From the NCBI GenBank assembly GCA_963811255.1, contig CAWEQI010000001.1, forward strand, positions 806,001-870,000: a DNA stretch of 64,000 nucleotides, in the 5' to 3' direction. This stretch comes from Croceibacterium_B sp963811255. Its GTDB lineage: Bacteria > Pseudomonadota > Alphaproteobacteria > Sphingomonadales > Sphingomonadaceae. The notes beneath the pieces were generated by a model that was not told where the DNA came from, did not search any database, and was given only the letters and a program-made list of their open reading frames with translations. Below are positions 44,671 through 55,537 of this stretch, piece after piece (position 1 is the stretch's first letter; the number at the start of each line of letters is the position of its first letter). A program made the translations under genes and the position numbers.

Positions 44671-46703
44671 TTGCCGCACGATACGCCTAAAGTTCAGAAT
44701 CTCAGTTCGTTCGTCTGGTCCATCGCGGAAATCCTGCGCGGCGACTTCAAGCAGTCCGAGTATGGCAAGGTCGTCCTGCCGTTCGTCGTGCTGCGCCGCC
44801 TCGACTGCATCCTGGAGGAGACCAAGGACGCCGTCCTCGAAGGCCGCGAAGACCCTGCCGGCAACGGGGTGGACGATGCGACGCGCGACATGATCCTGTT
44901 CGGCGCCGCCGGCGGCAACGTCAAGGTCTACAACCTGTCGCGCTTCACCTTCGCCACGCTGAAGGGGCAGGACCCCGGCCAGCTCCACCAGAACCTGATC
45001 GACTACATCACCAAGTTCTCGCGGCAACGTCCGCGACATCTTCCTCGACAAGTTCCTGTTCACCGACCAGCTGAAGCGGCTGAACGACGGCGGCATCCTC
45101 TGGCAGGTCTTCGAGCGCTTCACCCAGATCGACCTGCACCCCGACGCGGTCTCCAACATCGAGATGGGCTACCTGTTCGAGGAGCTGATCCGCCGCTTCT
45201 CGGAAATCTCGAACGAGACGGCCGGTGAGCACTTCACGCCGCGCGAGGTCATCCGCCTGATCGTCGATCTGCTGATCGCCAACGACGACGCCAAGCTGAC
45301 CGGCCGCGGCATCATCCGGCAGGTCTATGACCCGGCCTGCGGCACCGGCGGCATGCTGGCGCTCACCGAAGAGGCGCTGAAGGCGTTCAACCCGTCGATC
45401 CGCGTCGAGCTGTTCGGGCAGGAGCTGAACGGCGAGTCCTTCGCGATCTGCAAGTCCGACATGCTGGTGACCGGCCACGACCCCGAGCAGATCGCCTTCG
45501 GCAACACGCTGACCCAGGACGCGCACGAGGGCAAGCGCTTCCACTACATGCTCTCCAATCCGCCCTACGGCGTCGACTGGAAGAAGTATCAGGACCCGAT
45601 CAAGGACGAGGCCGAGACGATGGGCCTCGACGGCCGCTTCGGCGCGGGCTGCCGCGCATCTCGGACGGGCAGCTCCTGTTCCTCCAGCACATGATCTCGA
45701 AGATGCGCGACGACGAGGCCGGCTCGCGCATCGGCATCGTCATGAACGGCTCGCCGCTCTTCACCGGCGGCGCCGGGTCCGGCGAGAGCGAAATCCGCCG
45801 CTGGATGCTGGAGAACGACTGGGTCGAGGCGATCATCGCCCTGCCGACCGACCTCTTCTACAACACCGGCATCCAGACCTATGTCTGGCTGCTGACCAAC
45901 CGCAAGCCAGACGCGCCGGCGCGGCAAGGTGCAGCTGATCGACGCCAGCGGCGAGCGGTTCTGGAAGTCGATGCGCAAGTCGCTCGGCTCCAAGCGCCGC
46001 GAGATCCCCGACGAGGCGCGCGACGAGATCGTGCGCATCTATGCCGACATGCTGAACGGCGAGGGCGGCGAGTCGAGGTCTCGAAGATCTTCGACACCAC
46101 CGATTTCGGCTATCGCGAAATCCGCGTCGAGCGGCCGCTGCGGCTGAACTTCCAGGTCGAGCGACGAGCGGATCGAGCGGCTGCGCGACGAGAAGCCGTT
46201 CCAGAAGCTGGACGAGGATGAGCGCGAAGACGATCTGAGGCGTGCTGCTCGGCATGCCGGCGACAGCTCTTCACGAACCGCGACGCCTTCGAGAAGGCGC
46301 TGACCAAGGCGCTCAAGGCCGCGGGCGTCAAGGTCGGCGCGCCGGTCAAGAAGGCGATCCTGTCCGCCCTGTCCGAGCGCGACGAGGACGCCGAGATCTG
46401 CACCGACAAGGACGGCAATCCCGAGCCCGACACCGAGCTGCGCGACCACGAGCTGGTGCCGCTGGACGAGGACTGGCGGGACTACGTCGCGCGCGAGGTC
46501 ACGCCCTTCGTGCCCGATGCCTGGGTGGACGAGAGCTACCGCGATGCGCAGCGACGGCGAGCGTCGGCCGCGTCGGCTACGAGATCAACTTCAACCGCTA
46601 CTTCTACAGATACGTGCCGCCGCGCCCGCTGGAAGAGATCGACGCCGAGCTGAAGGCGCTGGAGGCGGAGATTGCCGGGCTGCTGAAGGAGGTGGCGGCG
46701 TGA
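44671..46703 (+). pseudogene. hsdM: type I restriction-modification methylase subunit HsdM (multiple frameshifts)
   Basis: Adenine methyltransferase subunit of a type I R-M system, about 677 residues when frames are joined. The TTG start at 44671 follows AGGAGGGGG. The N-terminus is LSSFVWSIAEILRGDFKQSE, motif I is YDPACGTGGMLALTEEALKA, and the catalytic motif is SNPPYG in HYMLSNPPYGVDWKKYQDP. At least seven single-base shifts occur, near 45022, 45650, 45915, 46075, 46163, 46235-46265 and 46560, yet the motifs and flanking protein are intact. Its end overlaps hsdS. As sequenced it cannot make the protein. Confidence 0.88.
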
Positions 46704-47922
46704 TGATGCCTATCAAACATGCTGCGCGATCTTGAATGGCGCAGCATTCAAGCCATCTGATTGGGGAGATACCGGGCTTCCTATCCTTCGGATTGCTCAG
46801 CTCACGGGCAAGCCGTTTGATAACTACTTCGAGGGCGTAATCAATCGCGGTCTCACTTATTCGCGACGGTGACCTCCTGTTCTCATGGTCTGCCACCGTT
46901 GATTCCTTCCTTTGGGATCGCGGCGATGCCATTTTAAATCAGCACATCTTCAAAGTCATTGCCGAAAAATAACGCAATCAAGAAGTATCTCTTCTACGTC
47001 ATTAAAGCGCATGCCCCAAGGTGGGCAGCTGCGACGCGCATGGAAGCACCATGCGCCATATCAAAAAGGAAAGCTTGTCAGAATAAGGTTTGGATACCTG
47101 ATATCGACACTCAAAGGGCCATTGCTGATTTTCTCGACCGCGAGGCCGCCCGCATCGATCAACTGATCAAGAAAAGATCGCAATTTGCGGAGCTTGTTGT
47201 TGAGAGACGCTTGGCTCTTATGGCCAAAGCGATTTCCGGGACAACGGGTGACGCCCATTGGCTCGAATTTTTGCCAGATGGGTGGCGAGCAGAACGAGCA
47301 AAGGTTCACTTCGAGAGAGTTCAGAAATGGAGCGATACAGGAGAGGAAGAGCTCCTGACTGTTTCACATATCACTGGCGTGACGAAGCGTTCTGAAAAGG
47401 ACGTCAACATGTTCATGGCGGAGAGCAACGAGGGCTATAAACTCGTCGCGCCCGGCGATCTTATCATTAACACGATGTGGGCATGGATGGGCGCTATGGG
47501 CGTCAGCTCAACATGGCCTCATTAGTCCATCATACGGCGTGTACATATTGATTTCAGATGCACTCAGGCACGAATTCGTTGACCTGATGGTTCGCTCGAA
47601 GCCTTTTGTTGCCGAAGCGACCAGACGCAGCAAGGGGATTCACTCCTCCCGTCTGCGCTTGTATCCAGACGCTTTTCTAGACATGCGCTTACCAATCCCG
47701 CCACTCAAGACCCAGGATGCCCTGCTCCAGGAGCTTTCTTCAAGTACACAGCGGGAAGACGAGCTTCTCCGAAAGAATGAACGTGCCGAGACGTTGTTGC
47801 GCGAGTTCCGCGATGCTCTGATCACGGCTGCCGTCACCGGCCAGATCGACGTGACGACCTGGGGCAAGCAGGGGCAGACCGACCGCCGCCTGGATCAGAT
47901 CGAGGAGGCGATGAGCGCATAA
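46700..47922 (+). pseudogene. hsdS: type I restriction specificity subunit HsdS (frameshifted)
   Basis: DNA-recognition subunit with two target-recognition domains. TRD1 is seen in SDWGDTGLPILRIAQLTGKP, then the conserved linker helix DTQRAIADFLDREAARIDQL. TRD2 includes EGYKLVAPGDLIINTMWAWM and ISPSYGVYILIS, ending with the second helix QDALLQELSSSTQREDELLR. Frames break at about 46725, 46865, 46965-47030 and 47515. GC is lower than in hsdM and hsdR, as is common for exchanged specificity genes. GTG 46700 overlaps the hsdM stop. Confidence 0.82.
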
Positions 47923-50900
47923 CGGTTTCGGTCGATAGCCTTCACAAGGAACAGGTCCTTCAGGATCACCTAATCGACAGCTCGTTGCGGCGAGGGCTAT
48001 GAGCGGCGCGATCCGAAGGCGGACTACGATCGGCCGCTCGCGATGGACAAGGCGCTGGTGCTGCGCTTCGTGCAGGACACGCAGCCCGAGGAATGGGAGA
48101 AGCTTGTCGCGCACTACACCGGCTTCGCCGAGGACACCTTCTTCACGCAGCTCGAAAAGGCGCTGAAGGATCGCGGACTGCTCGACGTGCTGCGGCAAGG
48201 CATCAAGATCGTTCCCGGCATCAAGTTCTCGCTTTGCTATTTCCGGCCCGCCAGCGGGCTGGAGCCGAAGCGCGTCGCCGAGTACGAGGCGAACATCCTC
48301 TCGGTGATGAAGGAGGTCGAGTACAGCGAGCAAGCACGGCAATCGGCTCGATGTCGTGCTGTTCGTCAACGGCCTGCCGGTCGCGACGATGGAGGTCAAG
48401 AACCTCCTGACCGGCTCGACCTTCCGCCATGCCGAGCGGCAGTACCGGACCGACCGCTCGCCGGCCGGCGAGCCGCTTCTGACCTTCAAGCGCGGCGCGC
48501 TCGTCCATTTCGCGCTCGACGAAGACAACGTGTCGATGACGACGCGCCTTGCCGAACGGCAGGACGCGGTTCCTGCCGTTCAACCGGGGACGCGATGGCG
48601 GCGCCGGCAACCCGGACGTCGCAGGGCGAGTTCCGCGTCGCCTATCTCTACCGGTCCGGCGAATGGGGCGAGGCGATCTTCTCGCGCGACGTGCTGCTCG
48701 ACGTCATCGGGCGGTTCATGCACCTGGAGAAGCGACGGGAAGCAGAGAGTGATGATCTTCCCGCGCTTCCAGCAGCTCGACGCGGTGCGCAAGATGATCG
48801 CGCACGCGCGGGCGAATCGGGCCGGGCCAGAACTACCTGATCCAGCACTCGGCCGGGTCGGGCAAGTCGAACACGATCGGCTGGCTCGCCCACCAGGCGA
48901 TCAATCTGCATGACGACGCACGACCAGCCGGTCTTCGACACGGCGATCATCGTCACCGACCGCATCGTGCTCGACCGGCAGCTGCAGAGCACGGTCTCGC
49001 AGTTCGAGCAGACCAAGGGCGTGGTGAAGAAGATCGACGGCACGTCACGCCAGCTGAAGGAGGCGATCGCCAAGGGCGCGCGGATCATCGTCACGACGAT
49101 CCAGAAGTTCTCGACCGAGCATCTGCAAGGAGATTTCGGGGCAGGGGACGCGCAGCTTCGCCGTGATCGTCGACGAGGCGCATTGCAGCCAGTCCGGCAA
49201 GTCCGCGCAGGCGATGACCGACGCGCTGACGCGCGAGGCGACAGCGAGCGACGATATCGAGGACATGATCGCCGCCTACCAGAAGCGCGCGGGCCGCAGG
49301 CCGAACATCAGCTTCTTCGCCTTCACGGCGACGCCGCGCAACGTGACGCTGGAGCGCTTCGGCGTCAACGGGCCGGACGGACTGCCGCATCCCTTCCACC
49401 TCTACTCGATGCGCCAGGCGATCGAGGAAGGCTTCATCCTCGACGTGCTCCAGAACTACATGACCTACAAGGCCTACTACGAGCTTGAAAAGGCCATCGA
49501 GGACGATCCCGAGCTCGAGCGGCCGGCGCGGCAGCGCAAGGTCGCCCGCTACGCCTCGCTGCACCCGACCGCCATCGGCCAGAAGGTCGAGGTGATCGTC
49601 GAGCACTTCCGCCGCCATGTGATGGGCGAGCTGGGCGGGCAGGCGAAGGCGATGATCGTCACGCAGAGCCGCGAGCATGCCCTGCGCTACTATTTCGGCG
49701 TGCGCGACTACATCAAGGAGCAGGGCTACGCCGACCTGAAGGCGCTCGTCGCGTTCTCCGGCGAGCTGGACGTCGACGGCGAGACCTATACCGAAGCCGA
49801 GCTGAACGGCTTCTCCGAAACCGAGCTGCCGGGGCGGTTCGACGGCTTCAAGCCGGACGGCACGCCTATCCCGAGCAGTATCAGATCCTCATCGTCGCCG
49901 AGAAGTATCAGACCGGCTTCGACCAGCCGAAGCTCTGCGCGATGTATGTCGACCGCAAGCTGGCCGGCTTGCAGGCCGTGCAGACGCTTTCGCGCCTGAA
50001 CCGCACGCAGGCCGGGCAAGGAGCGGACCTACATCCTCGACTTCCAGAACACGATCGAGGACATCCAGGACGCGTTCCGGCCGTACTACGAGGTCACGGC
50101 GCTCGAGGCGAAGTCCGACCCCAACCAGGTCTACGATCTTGAAGGCGCGTCTGTTCAAGTTCGGCTATCTCGACAAGGACGAGATCGAGCGGTTTGCGCA
50201 GACCTTCTACAAGGGGCCGCTTGACGGCGGCGACCGCGCCCGGCTTGAAGGGCTTGTCCGAGCAGGCCGTTGCGCGTTTCGAGGCCGAGGAGGACGAGGG
50301 CCGGCAGGAGGAGTTCCGGCAGCTCCTGCAGGAGCTACATGCGCTTCTACAGCTTCATCGCGCAGGTGATGAGGCTCGAGGATACCGGGCTGGAGAAGCT
50401 CTACTCGTATGCCGCCTGGCTTGTCGCGCCTGCTGCCCAACCGCGAAGTGCCGCCGGAGATCGAGATCACCGACGACATGCTGCGCCTGCAGGCATTCAA
50501 GGTGGAGCAGAAGGAGCAGGGCAGCGCCTCGCTGTCGCCGGGCGACAGCGACCGCGCTCGAAGGCGATCAGCGAGTTCGGCGCGAAGCCCTACACCGAGG
50601 ACGAGAAGAAGGAGCTGTCGGAGATCGTCAAGGCGTTCAACGAGCGCCACGGCACGGAGTTCACCGAAGCCGACATGATCCGCTTCGAGCAGGTGAACCG
50701 CGAAATCATGGACGAGGACATGACGGAGATGCTGCGCAACAACCCGCCCGACGTGGTCTACGCCGCCTTCTCGCAAGCGTTCTTCCAGGGCGCGATCCGC
50801 ATGTTCCAGCGCGACAACGAGATGCGGAACATCGTGCTGACGGATGCTGAAGCGCGCGACAAAGCGACCCGGCATTTCTTCAACAGGGCGCTGCGCGAGG

Positions 50901-50938
50901 TGAGGCAGGGGACGGAAGGGGCAGCGGATCGGCCATGA
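47919..50938 (+). pseudogene. hsdR: type I restriction endonuclease/translocase subunit HsdR (multiple frameshifts)
   Basis: Restriction and DNA-translocation subunit, about 1000 residues when joined. The endonuclease region is RLDVVLFVNGLPVATMEVKN, with the E-x-K of the nuclease. Helicase motifs are QHSAGSGKSNTIGWLAHQ (Walker A), VIVDEAHCSQSGKSA (DEAH) and AFTATPRNVTLERFG. LIVAEKYQTGFDQPKLCAMY and QTLSRLNRT are the late helicase motifs. At least a dozen single-base shifts are present (for example near 48334, 48560, 48628, 48735, 48817, 48915, 49128, 49870, 50020, 50145, 50255, 50335, 50415). The start is approximate: a lost base in GCATAACGG could hide an ATG overlapping the hsdS stop. Confidence 0.88.
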
Positions 50939-52056
50939 GCAGCGACGAAGACTTCTCGGACATCGATCCGCAACAGAAAGTTCAGGTTCCGACAGCCGCT
51001 CAAGTTGTTTCGGGAATTCCGGTCCCTCCCGTGCGGCTTCTTGAAGTCATGTCGCCCGATGATTGGGAGCAATTCACCGAGGAATGGCTTTCATTCCACA
51101 AGGACAAGGGAGCCTACCACTCCATCCGCAGATACTCGGGTCCCGGTGATCTCGGTCTCGATGTCGTGGCTTTCACAAGCGAGAAGGGCTTTTCTGAGGA
51201 TTGGGACAGCTACCAATGCAAGCACTACGACCATCCTCTTACCCCTGAAGATGTCTGCGCTGAGGTTGGCAAGATCATCTACCACTCATTTTTGAAGACG
51301 CCCCCATTCAATCAGGCCTGTCGCGTTCCGAATTCCCACGTCTTCGTCGCTCCGCGAGGCGTCGGCATCACAGTGGGGCGATGGCTGAAGGACGCGGATC
51401 GGTTTAAGACAGAAATTCTTAAACGCTGGGACAAACAATGTGCCGGGAAGCTTGGTAAGGGAATCTCGGCACCTTTAGAAGGGGAGCTTCTCGCCTACGT
51501 TCAGGCCTTTGACTTTGGAATTTTCTCCGATCGTTCCAGCGTCGAGCTTATTGCCGAACATGCGGAAACCGTCTTTCATGCCCCTCGCTTTGGAGGAGGG
51601 CTTCCAGCGCGAGGGGACGTGCCGTTGCCGCCTGGTGATCCGTCCGAGCATGAAAGCATCTATCTGAAAAAGATTCTCGACGCTTATGGAGAGCATGTCG
51701 GGAAACCGGTGCAGACCATCGATGACGTCGCCGATGACCAAAAACTGGCGGGGCACTATGACCGCCAGCGCGTCCTTTTTTACAGCGCAGAAGCTCTGCG
51801 GAATTTTGCGCGAGATCGCACTCCGCTCGGTACGTTCGAATCCCTTCAGAACGACGTTTTCAATGGCGTCATCGACGTATGCGAAGGCGCCCATCCCAAT
51901 GGGCTGGAACGCTTACGCTCTGCAATCATAACGGCTGGCTCGCTCGACGTGGGTGGAAATGGCCTCGCCAGCGTGACGCGCGTCGCCGATAAGCAAGGCG
52001 TTTGCCGCCAGCTCGCAAATGAGGATCGGCTTACGTGGGTGAACCCGGATGCCTGA
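50935..52056 (+). CDS. ABC-three-component (ABC-3C) system effector with restriction-endonuclease-like domain
   Basis: A 373-residue protein, intact. The N-terminal domain (residues about 40-130) has DDWEQFTEEWLSFHKDK, RRYSGPGDLGLDVVAFTS and WDSYQCKHYDH: an acidic residue near 49-50, D76 and Q94-x-K96, the pattern of Mrr-like PD-(D/E)xK nucleases. The C-terminal part (IYLKKILDAYGEHVGKPVQT onward) resembles the shared C-terminal domain of ABC-3C effectors. Its ATG overlaps the hsdR stop (ATGA), so it is coupled to the restriction operon, and it overlaps the next gene by 8 nt. Expected role: DNA-cleaving effector of an anti-phage system, by family inference. Confidence 0.8.
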   Translation: MSSDEDFSDIDPQQKVQVPTAAQVVSGIPVPPVRLLEVMSPDDWEQFTEEWLSFHKDKGAYHSIRRYSGPGDLGLDVVAFTSEKGFSEDWDSYQCKHYDHPLTPEDVCAEVGKIIYHSFLKTPPFNQACRVPNSHVFVAPRGVGITVGRWLKDADRFKTEILKRWDKQCAGKLGKGISAPLEGELLAYVQAFDFGIFSDRSSVELIAEHAETVFHAPRFGGGLPARGDVPLPPGDPSEHESIYLKKILDAYGEHVGKPVQTIDDVADDQKLAGHYDRQRVLFYSAEALRNFARDRTPLGTFESLQNDVFNGVIDVCEGAHPNGLERLRSAIITAGSLDVGGNGLASVTRVADKQGVCRQLANEDRLTWVNPDA

Positions 52057-52558
52057 TACTTCCCGCCATCAGTCCGCGATCCCGTTTAATAGCGCGCTGG
52101 AAACCGGCGTGAGAGCGCTCGCGGTCCTCGCAGCTGCCTATCCAAACGGTCATGACCTCCATCGCCTGGTTCAGTATGATTATCTCACCGTCCATTCGGC
52201 CGATGCAAATGGGCCGCCGAGCCTGCACCCGGCTCTTCCACTTCGCTCCAATGAACTTCTCGTGCGCCGTGATCTCGTAGATCGTGGATTGCTGTTGATG
52301 ATGAGCGCGGGCTTGGTGACGCGCCAGATAGACGCCGAAGGCTTCCAGTATGTCGCTGAAGATGCCGCTGGCGCGTTCCTCGCGAACCTCACTTCAACGT
52401 ATATACAGGGAGTGAAGGAGAGGGCTGACTGGGTCATTGCCACATTTGATGACATGACTGCGGAGGAGCTTGTTGGAGTTACCAAGGGCTTGTTTGAAGC
52501 CTGGACCGTCGAATTCTTGCCGATGGATAGCGGCCAGCAATTGGAGCTGCCGGCATGA
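52049..52558 (+). CDS. ABC-3C system middle component
   Basis: A 169-residue protein of the middle-component type: PFNSALETGVRALAVLAAAY, LHRLVQYDYLTVHSADANGP, SLHPALPLRSNELLVRRDLV, then a winged-helix-like GLLLMMSAGLVTRQIDAEGF. This family links the ATPase to the effector in ABC-three-component conflict systems. It overlaps both neighbours (8 nt and 4 nt), so the three are made together. I recall the strongest resemblance to the type called middle component 2. Confidence 0.82.
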   Translation: MPDTSRHQSAIPFNSALETGVRALAVLAAAYPNGHDLHRLVQYDYLTVHSADANGPPSLHPALPLRSNELLVRRDLVDRGLLLMMSAGLVTRQIDAEGFQYVAEDAAGAFLANLTSTYIQGVKERADWVIATFDDMTAEELVGVTKGLFEAWTVEFLPMDSGQQLELPA

Positions 52559-54405
52559 GCAGTCTCCGCATCAGTCATCTGGCATTTCTCGGGCCTAAGC
52601 GACCGCCTGCTAGCGTAACATTCGAGCCGGGGCTGAATGTCGTTTGCGGAGCATCCGAAACCGGAAAATCCTATATCGTTGACACGATCGACTTCATGCT
52701 CGGCGGCGGAGAGACGCCGCGAGACGTGTCTGAACGAGCCGGCTATGATCGGGTTCGCCTGCTTGTCGAAAGCGACGGCTGGCCGCCCTTGGGTCTCGAG
52801 CGCAGCATTGAGGGCGGAAACTTCTCAGCCTTCGAAGAGCAACTTTTCGACGGAACGCCAGAGACAAAACCGAAAGTGCTTCGCGAAAAGCATAGCGCTG
52901 CTCGCAGTGACACACTTTCGCACGCCCTGCTCGAACGTTTGGACCTCGATGAAAAGCTTCTGAGGAGGAACAAGGCGGGGGCCACGAGAACCTTGAGCTT
53001 TCGTGACCTCGCACGACTTGCGGTCGTGAGCGAGCAGGAAATTCAGAGAAGATCGTCGCCTTTTCTTTCCGGTCAGTTCGTCCAGGCGACACCCGAATAT
53101 GCGGCATTCAAGCTTCTTATAACTGGGACGGACGATAGCGCGCTAGTCGGCACGCGCGAGGCAACAGTGAGGCGGGAATTTGTCTCGGGAAAGATCGATC
53201 TGCTGGATCAAATGATTCTCGAATTGCAGGAGGAGATTGACGAGGCTGGGCTCGACCACGCAGAACTCGACGATCAGCTCGAAAAACTTAATGGCAGTAT
53301 CGACGAGCAGCGAAATTCTCTCGTAAGTGTGCAGACGACACTGGACGAACTACTGCAGCGACGCGGTGCGTTCGCCAAGGAAGTTCAGCAACGGCGTGCA
53401 CGCCTTCAGGAAATCGGTGAATTAACCGGCAGGTTTTCTCTGCTCGATGAGCACTATCAAAGTGACCTCAAGAGGCTGGAAGCCATTTATGAGTCGGGAT
53501 CGCTCTTCGTGCATCTTGACAAGAAGGCCTGCCCGCTCTGCGGCGCTGCTCCACAAAGTCAGCATCTTGATGACGACTGCGACGGGAACACAGAGCAGGT
53601 TGTCCTTGCCGCTGGCGTCGAGATGGAGAAGATCAAGCGACTTAGGCGCGAATTGAGCGACACATTGGATTCGCTGGAAGCCGAAGAAGGTAGCATTAAC
53701 TCGGTTCTTCCTGGATTCATCGAGCAATATCAGGAGGTCGATAGCGAGCTTGTTAAAGTTGCCTCACCGTCCGTTTCGAGTGCGCGAACGACATTTGACG
53801 ATCTCATTTCGAAGCGGGCAGATGTGAAAGTCGCTCTGGAGCAATTTACCCGGCTTGGCCGTCTTGTTCAGCAGAAAGAAGAGCTGGAGGACCCAGACGG
53901 AGGCGATGACAGTGGCACCGAGACCCGCACGATCATCCCCAAAGTGACGCTCGATGACTTTTCACAGACTGTAGAGCGTATTCTCCGTGAATGGCATTAT
54001 CCAAACGCGGACCGCGTGTTCTTCGATGAAACTACGAAGGACTTCCAGATAGCCGGAAAGCCTAGAGGCAGCTCAGGAAAGGGATTACGCGCAATTACGC
54101 ATGCCGCGGTTTCGATCGGCATGCTTGAATTTTGTCTTGAGCACGACTTGCCGCATCCAGGTTTCCTCGTTCTCGATTCCCCATTGCTTGCATATTGGAA
54201 GCCCGAGGGTGACGAGGACGATCTCAGTGGCACTGACCTGAAGGAAAGATTCTACGAGTACCTCCTGGGCTTGAAGGCGAACGCGCAAATCATAATCATC
54301 GAGAACGAGCATCCGCCTGCGTTTGTAGAGCAGGGCGGGAATGTGATCGTATTTACGAAGAACCCCCATCAGGGCCGCTACGGGCTTTTCCCGCACAATC
54401 CTTGA
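52555..54405 (+). CDS. ABC-3C system SMC/Rad50-like ATPase
   Basis: A 616-residue ATPase with a coiled-coil arm. Walker A is GASETGKS at residues 32-39 (after FEPGLNVVC), the coiled coils run about residues 200-300 and 345-440, and a zinc-hook-like C326-P-L-C329 lies between them (KKACPLCGAAPQSQH). Walker B is GFLVLDSPLLAYW, with D541, and NAQIIIIENEH follows. This is the Rad50-like ATPase class that powers ABC-3C systems. Open over its whole length, with mid-GC codon use. ATG 52555 overlaps the middle-component stop. Confidence 0.88.
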   Translation: MSSLRISHLAFLGPKRPPASVTFEPGLNVVCGASETGKSYIVDTIDFMLGGGETPRDVSERAGYDRVRLLVESDGWPPLGLERSIEGGNFSAFEEQLFDGTPETKPKVLREKHSAARSDTLSHALLERLDLDEKLLRRNKAGATRTLSFRDLARLAVVSEQEIQRRSSPFLSGQFVQATPEYAAFKLLITGTDDSALVGTREATVRREFVSGKIDLLDQMILELQEEIDEAGLDHAELDDQLEKLNGSIDEQRNSLVSVQTTLDELLQRRGAFAKEVQQRRARLQEIGELTGRFSLLDEHYQSDLKRLEAIYESGSLFVHLDKKACPLCGAAPQSQHLDDDCDGNTEQVVLAAGVEMEKIKRLRRELSDTLDSLEAEEGSINSVLPGFIEQYQEVDSELVKVASPSVSSARTTFDDLISKRADVKVALEQFTRLGRLVQQKEELEDPDGGDDSGTETRTIIPKVTLDDFSQTVERILREWHYPNADRVFFDETTKDFQIAGKPRGSSGKGLRAITHAAVSIGMLEFCLEHDLPHPGFLVLDSPLLAYWKPEGDEDDLSGTDLKERFYEYLLGLKANAQIIIIENEHPPAFVEQGGNVIVFTKNPHQGRYGLFPHNP

Positions 54406-54565
54406 ACCGTGATTTTCCAATCCGATCTTCGACCGGTAGTAGGCTCCCCGAAACCGCTTCGGTTGATCGCACGTCAAATCTATTCCCTCACGATCCCACG
54501 GATGCCCTCACCACAGCTTTGAGCTTTAGGTGGCGACGCCCACCGCCAGCTGGTAAAATGTTCGG

Positions 54566-55537
54566 ATGAAAAAGGAATTGCCGCCAGAGGGCGAGGAAGA
54601 CGAATGCGTCGTGCCCCCGCCGCTCGAAAAGACTCAGTTACTAGACCTGATCCTTGGCCAGAACGAGCATGAGGTGCAAGAAATTATCGACTACGTGGAG
54701 TGGCAATGCAACAAGAAGAGAGAAGGCCAAAGCGAGGAAGAGCGAGCGACCGACACCCCTGAAGAGCGAGTGGAACACGCTGAAAAAGTCAAAACCGAGC
54801 GGGTTTATGGTGATGATTACGATGTTTGGGATGTCCACACGAATCTAAATCGGTGGTGGGTCATATCATCGCCGACCAATCTTTACTCTCAGGAGCTGAT
54901 GCCGAGCCTAGATTATACCTTGTCATTCCATATTGGGCTGATGGCGCGGGTCCATGCAAACCGTGAGCTGAAGCAAGATGACACGTCATCAGAGATGCTG
55001 CTGGTCACATCCCGAAAAATCCTTCAAGCTCAGGAAGCCTTCGACGCTGCTGATGAAGCTGAAGAATTTCAGGCTGTCGGTATGTTGTGCCGTGAAGTGC
55101 TGACGACGTTTGTCCGAGAAATCATCGACGCAGGAATGCTCGCAGATTTGGCCGACCCTCCAAAGACATCAGATTTTCAAGCTTGGGCTGAACAGGTGAT
55201 CGGAGCGCGAGCAGCGGGAGCATCAGCCGAGTATGTAAGAGGATACCTCAATGCTGTCTGCAAGAAGGGTTGGCAGCTCGTAAATTGGCTGACGCACGCC
55301 AAAAACGCGACACGGGACGATGCCAGACTTGCACTCGCTTCAACTGAGGGCATCGTCGATGAGTTAACGATGCTTGTCCTTCGGTCGCTTGCACATGCTC
55401 CCGAGCAGTGTGGACGGTGTGGATCCTTCAAGATCACCGTGACTTGGCGACCAGGCGAGGGTGAGAACGGCGAATACGTTGCTCAGTGCGATGTATGCGG
55501 AGCCCAAAAAATCGGTGTCGATCAAGAGGAAAAGTAG
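54566..55537 (+). CDS. unknown protein with C-terminal zinc ribbon, next to ABC-3C
   Basis: A 323-residue protein I cannot assign. The N-terminus is acidic (MKKELPPEGEEDECVVPPPL), the middle is all-helical, and residues about 230-280 (GWQLVNWLTHAKNATRDDAR, then LASTEGIVDELTMLVLRSLA) look like a HEPN-type helical bundle with a possible conserved His. The C-terminus is a zinc ribbon: CGRCGSFKITVTW and VAQCDVCGAQKIG (two CxxC). It lies 160 bp after the ABC-3C ATPase, with its own leader. Open and similar in base use to the ABC-3C genes, it probably arrived with them. Defence role possible, not shown. Confidence 0.7.
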   Translation: MKKELPPEGEEDECVVPPPLEKTQLLDLILGQNEHEVQEIIDYVEWQCNKKREGQSEEERATDTPEERVEHAEKVKTERVYGDDYDVWDVHTNLNRWWVISSPTNLYSQELMPSLDYTLSFHIGLMARVHANRELKQDDTSSEMLLVTSRKILQAQEAFDAADEAEEFQAVGMLCREVLTTFVREIIDAGMLADLADPPKTSDFQAWAEQVIGARAAGASAEYVRGYLNAVCKKGWQLVNWLTHAKNATRDDARLALASTEGIVDELTMLVLRSLAHAPEQCGRCGSFKITVTWRPGEGENGEYVAQCDVCGAQKIGVDQEEK

